A stretch of DNA of 64,000 nucleotides from Trissonchulus latispiculum (Eukaryota; Nematoda; Enoplea; Enoplida; Ironidae): NCBI GenBank assembly GCA_030248195.1, contig JASAND010007645.1, positions 62,001 to 126,000 of the forward strand, given 5' to 3'. The notes under the pieces were generated by a model. It did not search any database, was not told the DNA's origin, and saw nothing but the letters and a program-made list of their open reading frames with translations. Position numbers and translations under genes: made by a program. Positions 1 to 12,400 of this stretch are shown piece after piece (the first letter of the stretch is position 1; every line of letters begins with the position of its first letter).

Positions 1-106
1 GCATGTTTTTAAAAATATTTAAAAAATTTTCGCCCCCCCCCCCGCCCCCAAGAATGACTCGCCCCCCGAGGGGCCCCCCAAGAAAAATTCCCTAGAATAA
101 GCCCAG
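1..106. mobile_element. MITE fragment (right end), cut by the window start
   Basis: This is nearly the same as the right half of the complete element at 22090-22485. It shares an A/T-rich stretch, a C-rich tract and the terminal sequence ctagaataagcccag. It lies in the REV1 intron directly upstream of exon A. Confidence 0.75.
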
Positions 107-145
107 TAATAATATGTTTGAAGAACCTAGGTTTTGTTTCTTTAG

Positions 146-404
146 GCAAGCCAGTGGTTGTGACACATTCTAAAGGGAAAGGTCCTGCTGCCGCCTCGGC
201 TTCCTCTGCCACGGAGGGACATGGACACGACTTTGAATCTAGAGCTGAGATAGCTTCTTGTAGCTATGAGGCCCGTTCTTGTGGAGTTTCAAATGGAATG
301 TATCTGGGTCCTGCTTTGAAACTATGCCCTGACCTAGTTCCGATTCCTTATGATTTTGATGCTTACAAGGATGTGTCCAGGCAGTTCTACGATGTTGTGC
401 TTAG
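146..404 (+). CDS. REV1: REV1 exon A (palm/fingers)
   Basis: The acceptor tttctttag precedes the exon and the donor gtatac follows it. The frame needs one base from an upstream exon outside the window and ends with two bases of a codon. The exon encodes KPVVVTHSKGKG, SRAEIASCSYEARSCGV, NGMYLGPALKLCP and YDFDAYKDVSRQFY, all close to the REV1 catalytic core. An Ala/Ser-rich stretch lies between KGKG and SRAEI. Confidence 0.93.
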
Positions 405-3400
405 GTATACGTATATGTATATCCATGGACTTTCTGACCACAACTTCTTGGAACGGAATCGCGACCTGCTATTCTACATTCACATTTGAAGTTAGTTGGT
501 TAGGTTAGTTAGCTATAGAATGCAAATTTCGAGAATCCATGAGAATGCGAACGATCCATTGAAGCTAATCTCAAAATGTGAATGCAGGACAGCCGCTCAG
601 AGTTAATTTCCAGGAATTTTTGGCGAAATCTTAGTTTGCAGCTGAATGATTATTTCTCATTAAAAATACTCAATTTATTGTGTTTGAAGTTCGCAGATGC
701 TTCTGAATCTATTGTTTTGGTATGCAGGTGTGTGGTTATGTCAGATGAACTTAGCTTAGCACACGAGGTTCCGAGATTGTATATACATAAATGTATTTCA
801 TAGTAGTATAGTCAATAAGTCCGTTAAGCTGTCCGTTAAGCTGTGCTTTTATGTTTGCATAAATTTTTAAAACATTACCCCGTTGTTGTGTTTAAGCTAT
901 ACCCAAAGCATTGAAGCTGTGAGTTGTGATGAAATGTATGTTGATCTCAGTGACCTGCTAAGAGCTACTGGAACCAGTTTACCTTTAACATTGGCCGCTT
1001 GTATTCGCCATGAGATATCTTCAGTGACCGGTTGTCCTGTTTCTGCCGGTCTCGGTCCCAATATGCTGCTTGCTCGAATGGCCACAAAAAAGGCCAAGCC
1101 ATGTGGGCAGTACTACATTACGACGGATGAAGGATCTTGCTTCATGGCGGACCAACCGGTTAAATCCCTTCCGGGTTAGTGTTAGTGGTGGCTGATTTGT
1201 TTGTTACTGCTGAATTACCGTACCAGATATGGGGCACAAACAAGTTGCATGTTAAAGCTTCTCATGGCACTTGTTGTTTTGAACCCAACTCAAGTGCTAC
1301 TTATAATTTATACTTTATATTATTGTATGGGGGGCTGTTATATATGTTTTATTTTGTTGTAGTTGTCAACGTTTTAGTTGTTTTGTTTTCATATTTTAGT
1401 TTTAGTGTTACAATGTTTTGCTGGCATGCTTTACTGTTTCAGGTGTTGGCTATGTTATGTCAAAGAAACTGGAAGATCTCAATATTAAAACTTGTGCTGA
1501 TCTCAAAGCTATACCTTTTAGCACTCTGAGTACAGAACTGGGCTCGCATAATGCACAGATGTTGTATGACTATGCCAGAGGCATTGACAGCAGACCACTG
1601 AAAGAAGATCGTGTTAGAAAATCGGTTTCCTGTGATGTTAACTATGGGATTAGAATAACAGAGGTGCTTACGTTGCGTAGTTAGTAGATTGCATTGCGAG
1701 TTTGGTTGAGTTAGTGCATTACCTTTGAGCTAGTTGCATTACCGAAAATTTGAACGACTGAAAATGAACCATGTTATTTTATTTTTGAGAAATTGCCGCC
1801 GTACGAAGGCAGTTCGATTGGGGGTACTTGGTACTCTGGGTCAGCACAGGATGCACTCGGTTTGTAGTATCTGTCCTCTGTTTACGTTGTATGTGAAATT
1901 TACATGCTGATTTACCTCGTGGTCCAGGCAAATTTGAAAATTACTTTCAGTATTGTAATGACTTGTCATTGCCCTGCAAACTTTGCAATTTAGGAATGGG
2001 AATTGAAACAATTTCTGACAGCTCTTTCCAGGGAGGTGGCGCGTCGTCTGCAAAATGTGGAAATGGTTGGAAAGACTATTACTTTGAAGTTGCTGGTAAT
2101 TACAGTAGAATTGACTGGATATTCTGCAGTTATTTCATGGCTAAATAGCGACACACCAAACTTCTTCTAGAAACAGGAAACGTATGTTGAATTAAGTTGT
2201 TTGTGGCGAAAGTTGAATGTAGCATTGTAGGAATTCTAGGTGTGTATGTATTACGGAGCGTATAGGGTTATAGGCTAAAAACCTTAGTGAGTGAGTTTAG
2301 TTAGTAAATTTTAGAAAGACCTTTAAAAAGGCAACCAGAAATTTGCTTTAAGATGTTAAAGCTTTTCAAACGGCAGACTCACTTACTTCACTTGTACCTT
2401 CGTCATCGCTGCATCAGCAGTCTGAATTGCTCCGGAACCATACCATTCGCAACCACCTCTTGCCACTGACGTCTGTCTCGGGCAGACGTGTGCAGAATGG
2501 GAAGTTTTGGGAGGGAGTGAACTGGCGGCCGGCCGCCGGAAAACCGGAATTTTCCGGTTTTTTGCCCAAAAAATCGGAAACATCCGGATTCTGGGGGGGG
2601 GGGGGAACACCCCCCCCCCCCCCCCGAGCACATGTATGATCTCGGACCAAATCGTTGATCACGCCATCTCACGAGAAACTTGCATGCTTGTAGGGACCCA
2701 GCGTATCCCAGAGGTCCCTTTCCACTACCTGCCGCTACGAAAGCGTCGGCCGACCGGGTGGCTCCCTCCAGTGCCTAGGGACAGGGGAAGGAAAAGGATC
2801 TTCGTCAACTGGGTTCATTCTAGCTAGGTGTCGGTCTAAGCCATCGAAGTGGGGAGATTCTGATGCGAGCAGAGATTGAGGTCCTTTGCATACTACATCG
2901 GTTCAGTTCGTCGTTGCAGATAGAACCTACATTTTTAGAATAACGATCTTGGAATCAAAGCAATCAATTTTGTTCTGATGAAAGACCGTCTTTTACATTT
3001 ATTCAGATATGGTTTATTTTTCAAAAAATACTTGTTCAATCGTGTCTTCGTTTATACCGGTTGCATCTCAACAATGGGACTTTTGCACGGTTAAGTTAAA
3101 CGAATTAAAATTTTAACTCAAGCCGCAAGGTGTTAGATAAAAGGAAGTAGTAATAATTCACTGCGCGAGACAAAAACGAACAAAAACCTATTAGAATTAG
3201 CTAGTTAGCACAACTGCAGTTTGTGCTTTCACAGAAAATTTGAATATATATTTATTCAATGAATTTTAACAGTTTAAAATATTACACACGATTTAAAGGT
3301 ATACTTCTTTCACTTATTAAGTTTCATAAAGTCTGATTAACCTCAGAGTTTTGATTCTGCTGTAGTGTTTTCTAACTCTTAGCTCAGGGTCTAAGCTACT

Positions 3401-6400
3401 GAACTACATTGCTGAACCTTACAAAATTTGTTGGAGATACCTACGGCAACGGGATTTCACCTAAATAAATTGCTCCTTGATGGTAGCTGTTTGTATCCTC
3501 CTAACTACAAAGAATAACAAACGCATAACAACCTTAATGCTATGCCACTTATTGTAAATTTGACCTAATCGCTGTTATTTGAAATTGCCTGGGTGGTATC
3601 CATTCGCTTTCGATTTTTTCTGAAGAGATTCTACAAGCAAAAATATATAATATATAGTTACAATTATTTCCTGAAAGTATATATAGGGCAGTTTGTGTTT
3701 CAGATTCGAAGCCCCGATGCTCCAGTTGAGCCTGCTAAGTATATGGGTTGTGGTGCTTGTGATCCAGTGTCAAAGTCGGTCAGTTTGTCAGGGGCAACTG
3801 CTGATGAAAAGATTCTGGCTGATAACGTTATCAAATTGGTTGCTCAACTTAAACCCGTCATTTCTGATATTCGTGGTGTAAGTTTTAACCACATAGGTTA
3901 TTGTTAAATGAGTAGGATGTTTCTGGTAGAAAGTCGTATATTTTTGTGTGCAAGCAGAATGTGTAGGTTTGTTAATGTAGTTGCTGTTGTTGGCAACATT
4001 TATCGGAAGGTGGCAATTATCACCATTTGGCTAGGTATAATTGAGAAAACTGGCTCCATAAGACTGGGATCGGGATGTAAGTCAAACCCTGGACTGCGCC
4101 AAAAAACTAAGAATAGCTGCGGAATGGTAGAATGCTAACTCTGATTTTTGAATGGGAATCCTGTAGTTAACCTTCTGCTATTCTTAAACTTTATTGGTGC
4201 AGTCCACCGCAAGTTGTCAGAATTAGTCTCTAAGCTTCTCCGGGATGGTGACAGACTGGCATGTCTTCCCTTTTGGTAACCTTTTCCCGTCGGCCTCGGC
4301 GTCCCCGGATCTGATAACTAGCCTGCTGAGAACCTACTTGAGCACGAACATGAGTCCAAACCAACTGCCTGTGCAGCAAATTGAGACAAACCAAATTCAT
4401 TGTATTCTGTCGATTAGGCCTAGTACAGATAATAGAATATCGCTAGAGCCCTGTGTTTACCTGGCAATATGCATTCCTAAAAATATTATTGACTACAAAA
4501 TGAAAATAATTAAAAATTAGACGAGCAATTTTTTGCGAAAACAAGTTTTCTTCTACTGAGGGCTCTTCCCCTAGTTCCCCTGTTGAAAAATGTTCACCAA
4601 TAACTGAAAATTTTAAACATTCCGAAAAGGAATCCCCCATGTACCGACCGCCTGGGTACGTCCTTGCTTGGAGTACCGCTCTCCGCTTGGAGTACCTACA
4701 TTGACTAACCTCAGAATTAAATCTGAAATCAGCTATGCGTTTACGTGCGTTTATTTCCATAAGAACAATGCCATTTTTAATTACAAAAAATTCATATTAC
4801 GCTGGATGGTATTTATGTATGTCCGAATTAGCTAGTATTTGTCAGACTGTTAATTTGTTGAATAGTTATATAACTCTGTTCCTCACTATGACCAGTAACG
4901 TCTGTAGTATGGTTCAGGTAAGTAGGAGGCAAAAACTCGATAGGGCGTGTGAAAGATATTCCTCCGTCTTCCTCGAAAGAACACATTATGACGCCGTGGC
5001 GGGGGTCCTCGTCGCTGCTGGAGAACCTGAGCCCAGGTAACTCTGGTGAGGCCTGGATGTGACCGAGTGCGACTGCTGGCTGCGGCTGTGCTTGCCATGG
5101 TGGTTGTGTAGCAGGGAGCGTAGATGGCTCCAGTAAAGCACATGAAAGGAACCTTCTCAAAATCTACAATATTTGTTCCTTCCGCACCGGCTGCAACCAG
5201 ACTTCCATTCACCGCTCCTCCTCCTTTCCTCCAGCTAACTCCACTCATGACTACTAGCAGCATCAGGAGTGTCCTGAGGCGAGCGCCTGTAGGATCAATT
5301 AAATAACGCAGACCCATTCCAACTGAAATGCCATTGTTGACCGTTGACCCTTTCATTAGGTATTTTGGGTTTTTTCGTCAAACTGAACTCAACCTGCAAC
5401 AAGTAGATACATATCATTATACCAATTACATCTATATGTGTGTTCCGGCAAGACGTGTTTTATAGAGTAGAGTAGAGAATGCATGTTATAATTAGGTATG
5501 CTTGTGCATATAATAAATTTATTGTAATTGAAGCTGAGGATTGTGTAGTGATAGCTGCTATCGTTGTGGTAAAAATTTACTACACACATTATTCAGCTTT
5601 CCGTTCGCTCAGTATAAGCTTACATCTTAAGCTTAAAGCTTTAGCTTATACTGAGCGAACGGAAAGCTGAATCGAAAAACGGACTTCAGATTCGTGTTCT
5701 ACGACCCTGAAAACCTCTATATACATCTTTTCAGCAAAATCGAAGACAAAAAATTTTTCGGTTTCCCGTGGTCCCCCCTTAGAAATCGAAAAATTTCGAA
5801 TTTCGCGAAATCGAGAAATTTTGCGATATTTGAACTCAGCGTGGTTGAAAACATACCCACACCAAATTTTAGCTCATTTGGTCAAGTTTTCAGGATTTTG
5901 AGTACTGGGGGGGGGGGGGGGATAAAAGGAAAAAAACAAGAATAGGCAAAGGAAAGAAAAAATAGACGCGCACCCTGCTGAGTTAAGTGACAGTTGACAA
6001 ACGACCTTTCAATTCAACCTTATTAAATTTGGGGGAATCGTCACACAGCCTACGGAAGAATCACCTTAGACACCGGAAATTGGGTGAAACGTAGCACACA
6101 GCTTCCACTTATGTGTGCAAATTGGCACACCGAATATCTCAGGGTCACCAGACTAAACTAAAACTGTGAACTGTATACTCACAAGCGGCAACATGAATTA
6201 TGCGTGTGCAAATTGAACCTCTATTTGGGTACTCTGTTAATATCTATATGGTATTAACGCGAAAATGTATTTTTCCGGTACGGTATTTTTCCGGTACGGT
6301 ATTTTTCTAATAATTCTCAAGTAGTCCCACTCGGTACTTTTGTGTCCCACTCGGCACTTTTGAGTCCCACTCGGTACTTTATAGGGTGATTCTTCCGTAT

Positions 6401-9400
6401 ACGCACACTTGACATTAAACTAAAGTGCACTCAATGCATCTACTTCCGTAGACGCACACTAGAATTTAGGGAGAAATCTTTCTGGACTTTCGCTGAATCT
6501 GAAAGGCATCTACTTCCGTAGACGCACACTACATCATTGATAATTGTACTTAACTCTGAATTTTCAAATTACTTACTTCGAAGAAAATTAGTTTTATATA
6601 AACAAAATAATATCATCATGATATAAAAAGTCATTGTTTATAAAAACTAAAATACCAATCATAAAATAAAAATATCATATAAATTATAAATACAAATGAT
6701 AAAATTGTTATAAAAATATAAGATATTAAATATTTTAAAAATTGAAATATTAGGAAGCCTAAGCTTTAAAAAATAAGATCTTACATACCGGGGGCGGAAA
6801 AATAATTCTAATTTTTCAAAACAATTAATATGTCCTCAGGACTATCTTGTGTCACCGACTGAAACTGTAATTAATTTGAATTTCATCTTATAACTGATAT
6901 TTTAGTTTTTATAAACAATGGCATTTTTACATAAGTGATATTTTGTATATATAAAACTAATTTTCTTCTAAGTAAGTAATTTGAAAATTCACAGTTTAAT
7001 AAGATTATCAATGATGTAGTGTGCGTCTACGGAAGTAGATGCCTTTCAGATTCAGCGAGAGTCCGAGAAAGATTTCTCCCTAAAATCTAGTGTGCGTCTA
7101 CTGAAGTAGATGCATTGAGTGCACTTTCATTTAATGACAAGTGTGCGTATATATACGGAAGAATCACCCTAACTGTGAATGCATGCCTCAGCGCGATGAC
7201 TGAGACCTATAGTCAAAAGGCAAACCAGCGACCCCCTTCCCTAAGTCTGAAAAACATTTTTGGCTTCGGCGGAAATTTTACTCGACTTTTACCTTTTACC
7301 GTGATTTTTAGAAAATTTTTTGAAAGATTTTCTCCCCTCCCTCACCAAAAATTGTCTTTGTCCTCCGAAGGGCCCCTCCCAAAGCCCCGGGAAACAAACC
7401 TCTTGAATAAACCCAGCCCACTTTTTTAGGGACGCTGTTTTGGTGAGGTTACAATTTTCGGAACGAAATTATTTGCTTGTGTAAGTGCCCCACCGCCCCA
7501 CTAGGATAAGCCAAGAACGTAGCTAGAAACTTAACTAATTCTGTTCTTTGATTTATCAAATTTCCAATTTACAGTTTTTGAAAGTTACAACCAAGAGTAC
7601 ATAATATATAGATAAGAGTGTGACAGCTAGCAGGTTCTCTGTTATCAGCTGCAGGTGCATGCGAGTCTCTTGCGCTTTTCCCCCCAGCCCTAACTTTTGA
7701 TTTTTTTGACCAATAACTTTGAAATTTGGTGTGGGTGCATACTAGAGGCTGATGAATTAAAAAAATTAAAAAATTTTAGTTTTTAAAAAATTTTAAAAAA
7801 TTAAAATTTTAGTATGGTAGGGCGGGACCAAGGGGAACCAAAAAAATTTTGAAAAAAATTTTGCTGAAAACTTGCATACAGGGGTTTTCTGGGGCGCTGA
7901 GCACGAATCTGAAGTCCGTTTTTCGATTCAGCTTTTCGTTAGATCAGTAGAAGCTTGCATCTTAAGCTTACAACTTTAGCTTATACTGAGCTAACGAAAC
8001 GCTGAATCGAAAAACGGATTTCAGATTCGTGCTCAGCGCCCCAGAAAACCCCTGTATGCAAGTTTTCAGCAAAATTTTTTCAAAAACTTTTTTGGTTCCC
8101 CTTGGTCCCCCCTTACCAAACTAAAATTTTAAATTTTTTAAAATTTTTTAAAAACTAAGATTTTTAATTTTTTAATTCATCAGCCTCTAGTATGCATCCA
8201 CACCAAATTTCAAAGTTATTGGTCAAAAAAATCAAAAGTTAGGGCTGGGGGGGAAGCACAAGAGACCCGTGCATGCTATGTTCGCTAACGGCTGACCTCC
8301 CTCCCCACAAATATGTATGCTCATTTCAAAGAAATTAGAACGCTATCTTTGCGTGTTAAAGCTCGCAACAGACGCACATTGAACCAACTGAGTAGTTGTG
8401 TTTTCGACAAGCGTAGCGGCCAAATTTCTTTGAAGTGAACACAGAGTTGGAAGTGGACAAGATTTTCAGTGTCCACGTCCACGTTTGTCCACGCAGGTCT
8501 TGTCCACGTCCGCCCGCACATGCCCGCATGTCCACGCTTCTAAATTTTGTCCACCAGTGCCCGCGTTTCAAAACAAGTTTTTTTAGTAATCCTCGTTTTA
8601 ATTCGAAATTAGAGCCAGGATTTTACGATTTTGCTTTTTAGTGTGTTTTTAAGTTGGTGTTTTCTCTGGAAATTTACTTTTTTGCAGTATAAACACGTTT
8701 TTATGGGGTTTTGTAGCATTTAATACCATATGTAGTACATTGCTTTCGTCTGTTCCGGAGAAAGAAACAACGTGTATTGCTTTTCGCTTCGCACACAATG
8801 ATATTTCATCCAAAATACGGAACGTCAATATTGTACATCAAAGTCCAAAATGTCCAATGGCGGGAGATCTGGGGAGCGGGGCTTTGGCGTTGGTGAGAAT
8901 TTTCAAGAATTCCGAAAAATCAGGTCAGAAAAACTGTAGTTTTCCGAAGTAAGAAGATATTATATACACTCAAAATTGGCAGAGATAAAAATGTACATTA
9001 GAAGCCAAAACACATGTCTAAATTTACGAGTATGTATATGATGGAATTTTAAAATGTAATGGTAAATGATTGCTTTAAGTGCTTTAAGTAAGAAACGCTG
9101 GTATTGGCAACGCTGAGTCGAAATCAAACAGAAGTTACACGTGGATGAAGTCATTGCGCCGAAGGCAAAATTTTTTGAAATAACTTAAAACTTCACTAAA
9201 TAAGAATTTGCTTCCTCAGCTAAAAATTTAGTGTTTTTAAATTTTTGTACTTTTAAAAAGTGCGAAAAACAAAAACCCAAAGGTTAGATTTTCAATAAAA
9301 CTTGACGACAGGTTCTTTTAGATGAGTGGCAAGTGTCCGCAATTTTGTATTGGAATTTTTCCCATTCATGGGAGGCCCTGCAATAACAAAAATTCCCTGA

Positions 9401-12400
9401 AATAAAATTGGATTTCAAACTTTTAATTCTTGTTATTGAAATGTCAATAAAATTTAAACAATGTTTGCTAGAAAACAACAACGATAACAAGAAAACAATT
9501 TTTGAACATGGATTTCTCGAAGTGCGGCAAAGCTAAAAAAAAGGACCAGTTCAGGCTTCAAAAGAAACGTCTTCCCGAGGGCTATTTTTTCTGAAATCGT
9601 TTAATAATTAAATACTAGCTTAAGATTTTGAGAAAAATGTAAATTTTGACTGATTTTCATCAAAATTTTGAAGTTTGGACGATTATTTCTCTTGAACAGA
9701 ATAACAAAGCGCGAAACCATGAAAATTTGCCCTCGGTAATTGTCTCAAAAATGCGTGTGCAAAACCGTTTTTTAATTGATTGTATGAGTTGAGCGAAATC
9801 TGTGCTCAAAACAATTTGGTTGCGATTTTCAAACTTTCACATTTTCGTTGCTGTGCTGTAGCTGTAGAGATGCCGCAGAGAGGTCTCCATTGGACGTAAC
9901 ATGTCCTTTAGGACTACAAATATGGACAATTTTTGATCGACGAACCAGTGCTGTTGAAACTGTCGGAATCTTGCAACATTTGATTTCTCGAAAAATGGCC
10001 AGTTTTTGAACTCGAAAGTCATTTTTCGCTGTTATCTCTTAAATTGTAAGCAATCGAAAAATACTCTCAAAAGCAAAGTTGCAGGTCTTGGTGAGAGGAT
10101 TACAATGAGTTTGACCGGTAGGGTGGCCACAGTGAAAGTTATGGCGGATTTAATCTAATTTCTCTAAAACGCAAATGTTCACACCGCGACTTTTCTAAGA
10201 TGTTTTATAGGGTAAACGATGTAATTGTAGCAAATTTGAATAAATTTCAACGACAATTGCGCTTTTAAAGCCCAAAAACACGCGAACCCGAACCAGCACC
10301 TTAAGCATTGTAATTATTGTGGAAAAATGTGTACATTATGGTCCCTTTTTCCAGCAAACATCAAGTAATATACATAGTAGTATCACACCAACGCCTGCAG
10401 GAGGTATAGTATTAAAGCGATTTAAAAAGAAATTGGCAGAAATGGGGTCAGCAAAGCTAACAAGTCATATAAAATGATGCCAGCACAATAAAACTAGCAA
10501 TGGAAAACTAAAAATAGGCAACATAAGAACGATTATATAAAGCTAGGTTGAACTTTAACACTTTTTATTAAAAAACGGGGGACGAAAATTTTGTCCACAT
10601 TTGTCCACCACATGGACAAGCCTTCTGTCCATGTCCACTGGACCCGCGGGTACCCGCGTCCACCTTCCAACTCTGTGAACATGCACGTTTGTGGGGGGTC
10701 AGCCGTTAGCGTGCAGAGCATGTACCTACAGCTGATAACAGAGAACCTGCCAACTGTCACACTCTTACTCTTGTTACAACTGAAAAGCTACGAATGAGAT
10801 AGTAAACTGCAGTTTAATTTAAATATAAATGGGGACGTCGTGTACCTATACCAGAATTATATTGCTGTTTTTTCTTTACGGACACTTTGCTTAGGCAACT
10901 ATTTGTGCCCGGAAGATTGTAAAATAAATGTTAATATCTGAGCTGTTTCAATGCTTTTAACTTGCTTACTAAAAACTTCTAAAATTGTTAGAAATTAATT
11001 TGTGAAAGTATATATATTACAACTACTCAAACTGCACTGACTCTTCACTGAAATATTCACCCCTGACATTCCTGTAAAAAATTTATAAGTCAATATTGCA
11101 CCTTGCTAATTGGAACTGATTGAAACTTTTAAACTGCTTGTTGAAAAAACAGAAAAGCTAAAAATAGGAGATAGTAGTCGTCAGTAACCAGCCAAAAAGA
11201 CTTTTTGTCTTACATTTGCCTTTTAGACGAAAATAAAATTATTGAATAGTTTTTCAGGCATAACAGGCAAAGTAAGGAACTCAACGAGAAATGCGTGGGC
11301 TACTTAACTTTTCAAAGAGGGGAAGGGGCTGGAAATCAACACCGGAATACCATAGCATTGAAAGCCTAATTAAGTAAATGTTATCATGCACACGTATAGC
11401 CATAAACCTGAAAAATTAATCGAGTTATCTCGTTAACGTCTACAGCCTGCAATCTCCTTAGAGAGAAGACTCTTTATTGTGTTTCTCTATAGCATTCCCT
11501 TATTCAAGTAATGAGCACTGAAACGGTTGAGATAACTGAAACATTTTGTCATCATAGTTTTGCTTGGCTGGCTAGTAACTTTATCGTCTTGGTATTAGAG
11601 GAAGCTGTCTAAATTTTGAGTAACGTGTTAACGCTTTTCATGTCATGTTTGTTAAAATTGGAATTTCGAAAGCTGAAATTTTATCTGTTTCTTATTGTTC
11701 CAGATTGGCATATCTGTGCAGAAGCTTCAGTTTCCAACATTGACAAGGAATCTGCAGCATTTTTTCAAGGCAGCTGAATCTCGCACCGCCCCATCTGGAT
11801 CCACCTCTTTGAATGGTATTTTGCATTCGTGTCGATTTGAATACTTGTGCTGTAAATTAACTTTTAAGAATGTGTAGTGAGCATGACTTCAGCATTTTAA
11901 AGCTTATTGCATAAATACACTAAATACATGATTATTGCAATCCTATGGCCACTTAAACATGATCTACTATTATTTATTATGATTTTGTTACCGAGTTGTT
12001 CATTTATATAAATTAAATACGTACCTACGTAAATTCAGTAGTTCATTTTTGCAGCCGTTAGTCAACTGGGAAAATCTGTTGCTACGGTAGATGTGCCAGA
12101 GGATGATAGTAACGAGGAGTCTGACCTCTTGCGTAAAGGCTTGGACTTAAGGAATCCGGCCATTCTTTCTTGTTCCAATTCTGAGATCAAGACAGTCTCT
12201 GAGATGCCATCAAATATTTCTCTTTGTGCAGACATTGACTGTCGTCCTCTGCTCTGTGGAGTGCGACATACTAAAGATGTTATGAATCTCTTGTGTTCGT
12301 GGATGGAAGCGGCGGGTCAGTCCTTTATCTTATTTTATCATAAGAGGTCTTTATAATTGTTCGGAAATAATGTCTACAGTTTAGTATTGTAAGTACACCC

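Noticed and set aside
4735..5040. Plus-strand frame ending at a perfect donor (cag|gtaagt at 4918)
   Set aside because: No acceptor or homologous protein sequence supports it, and it does not fit REV1.
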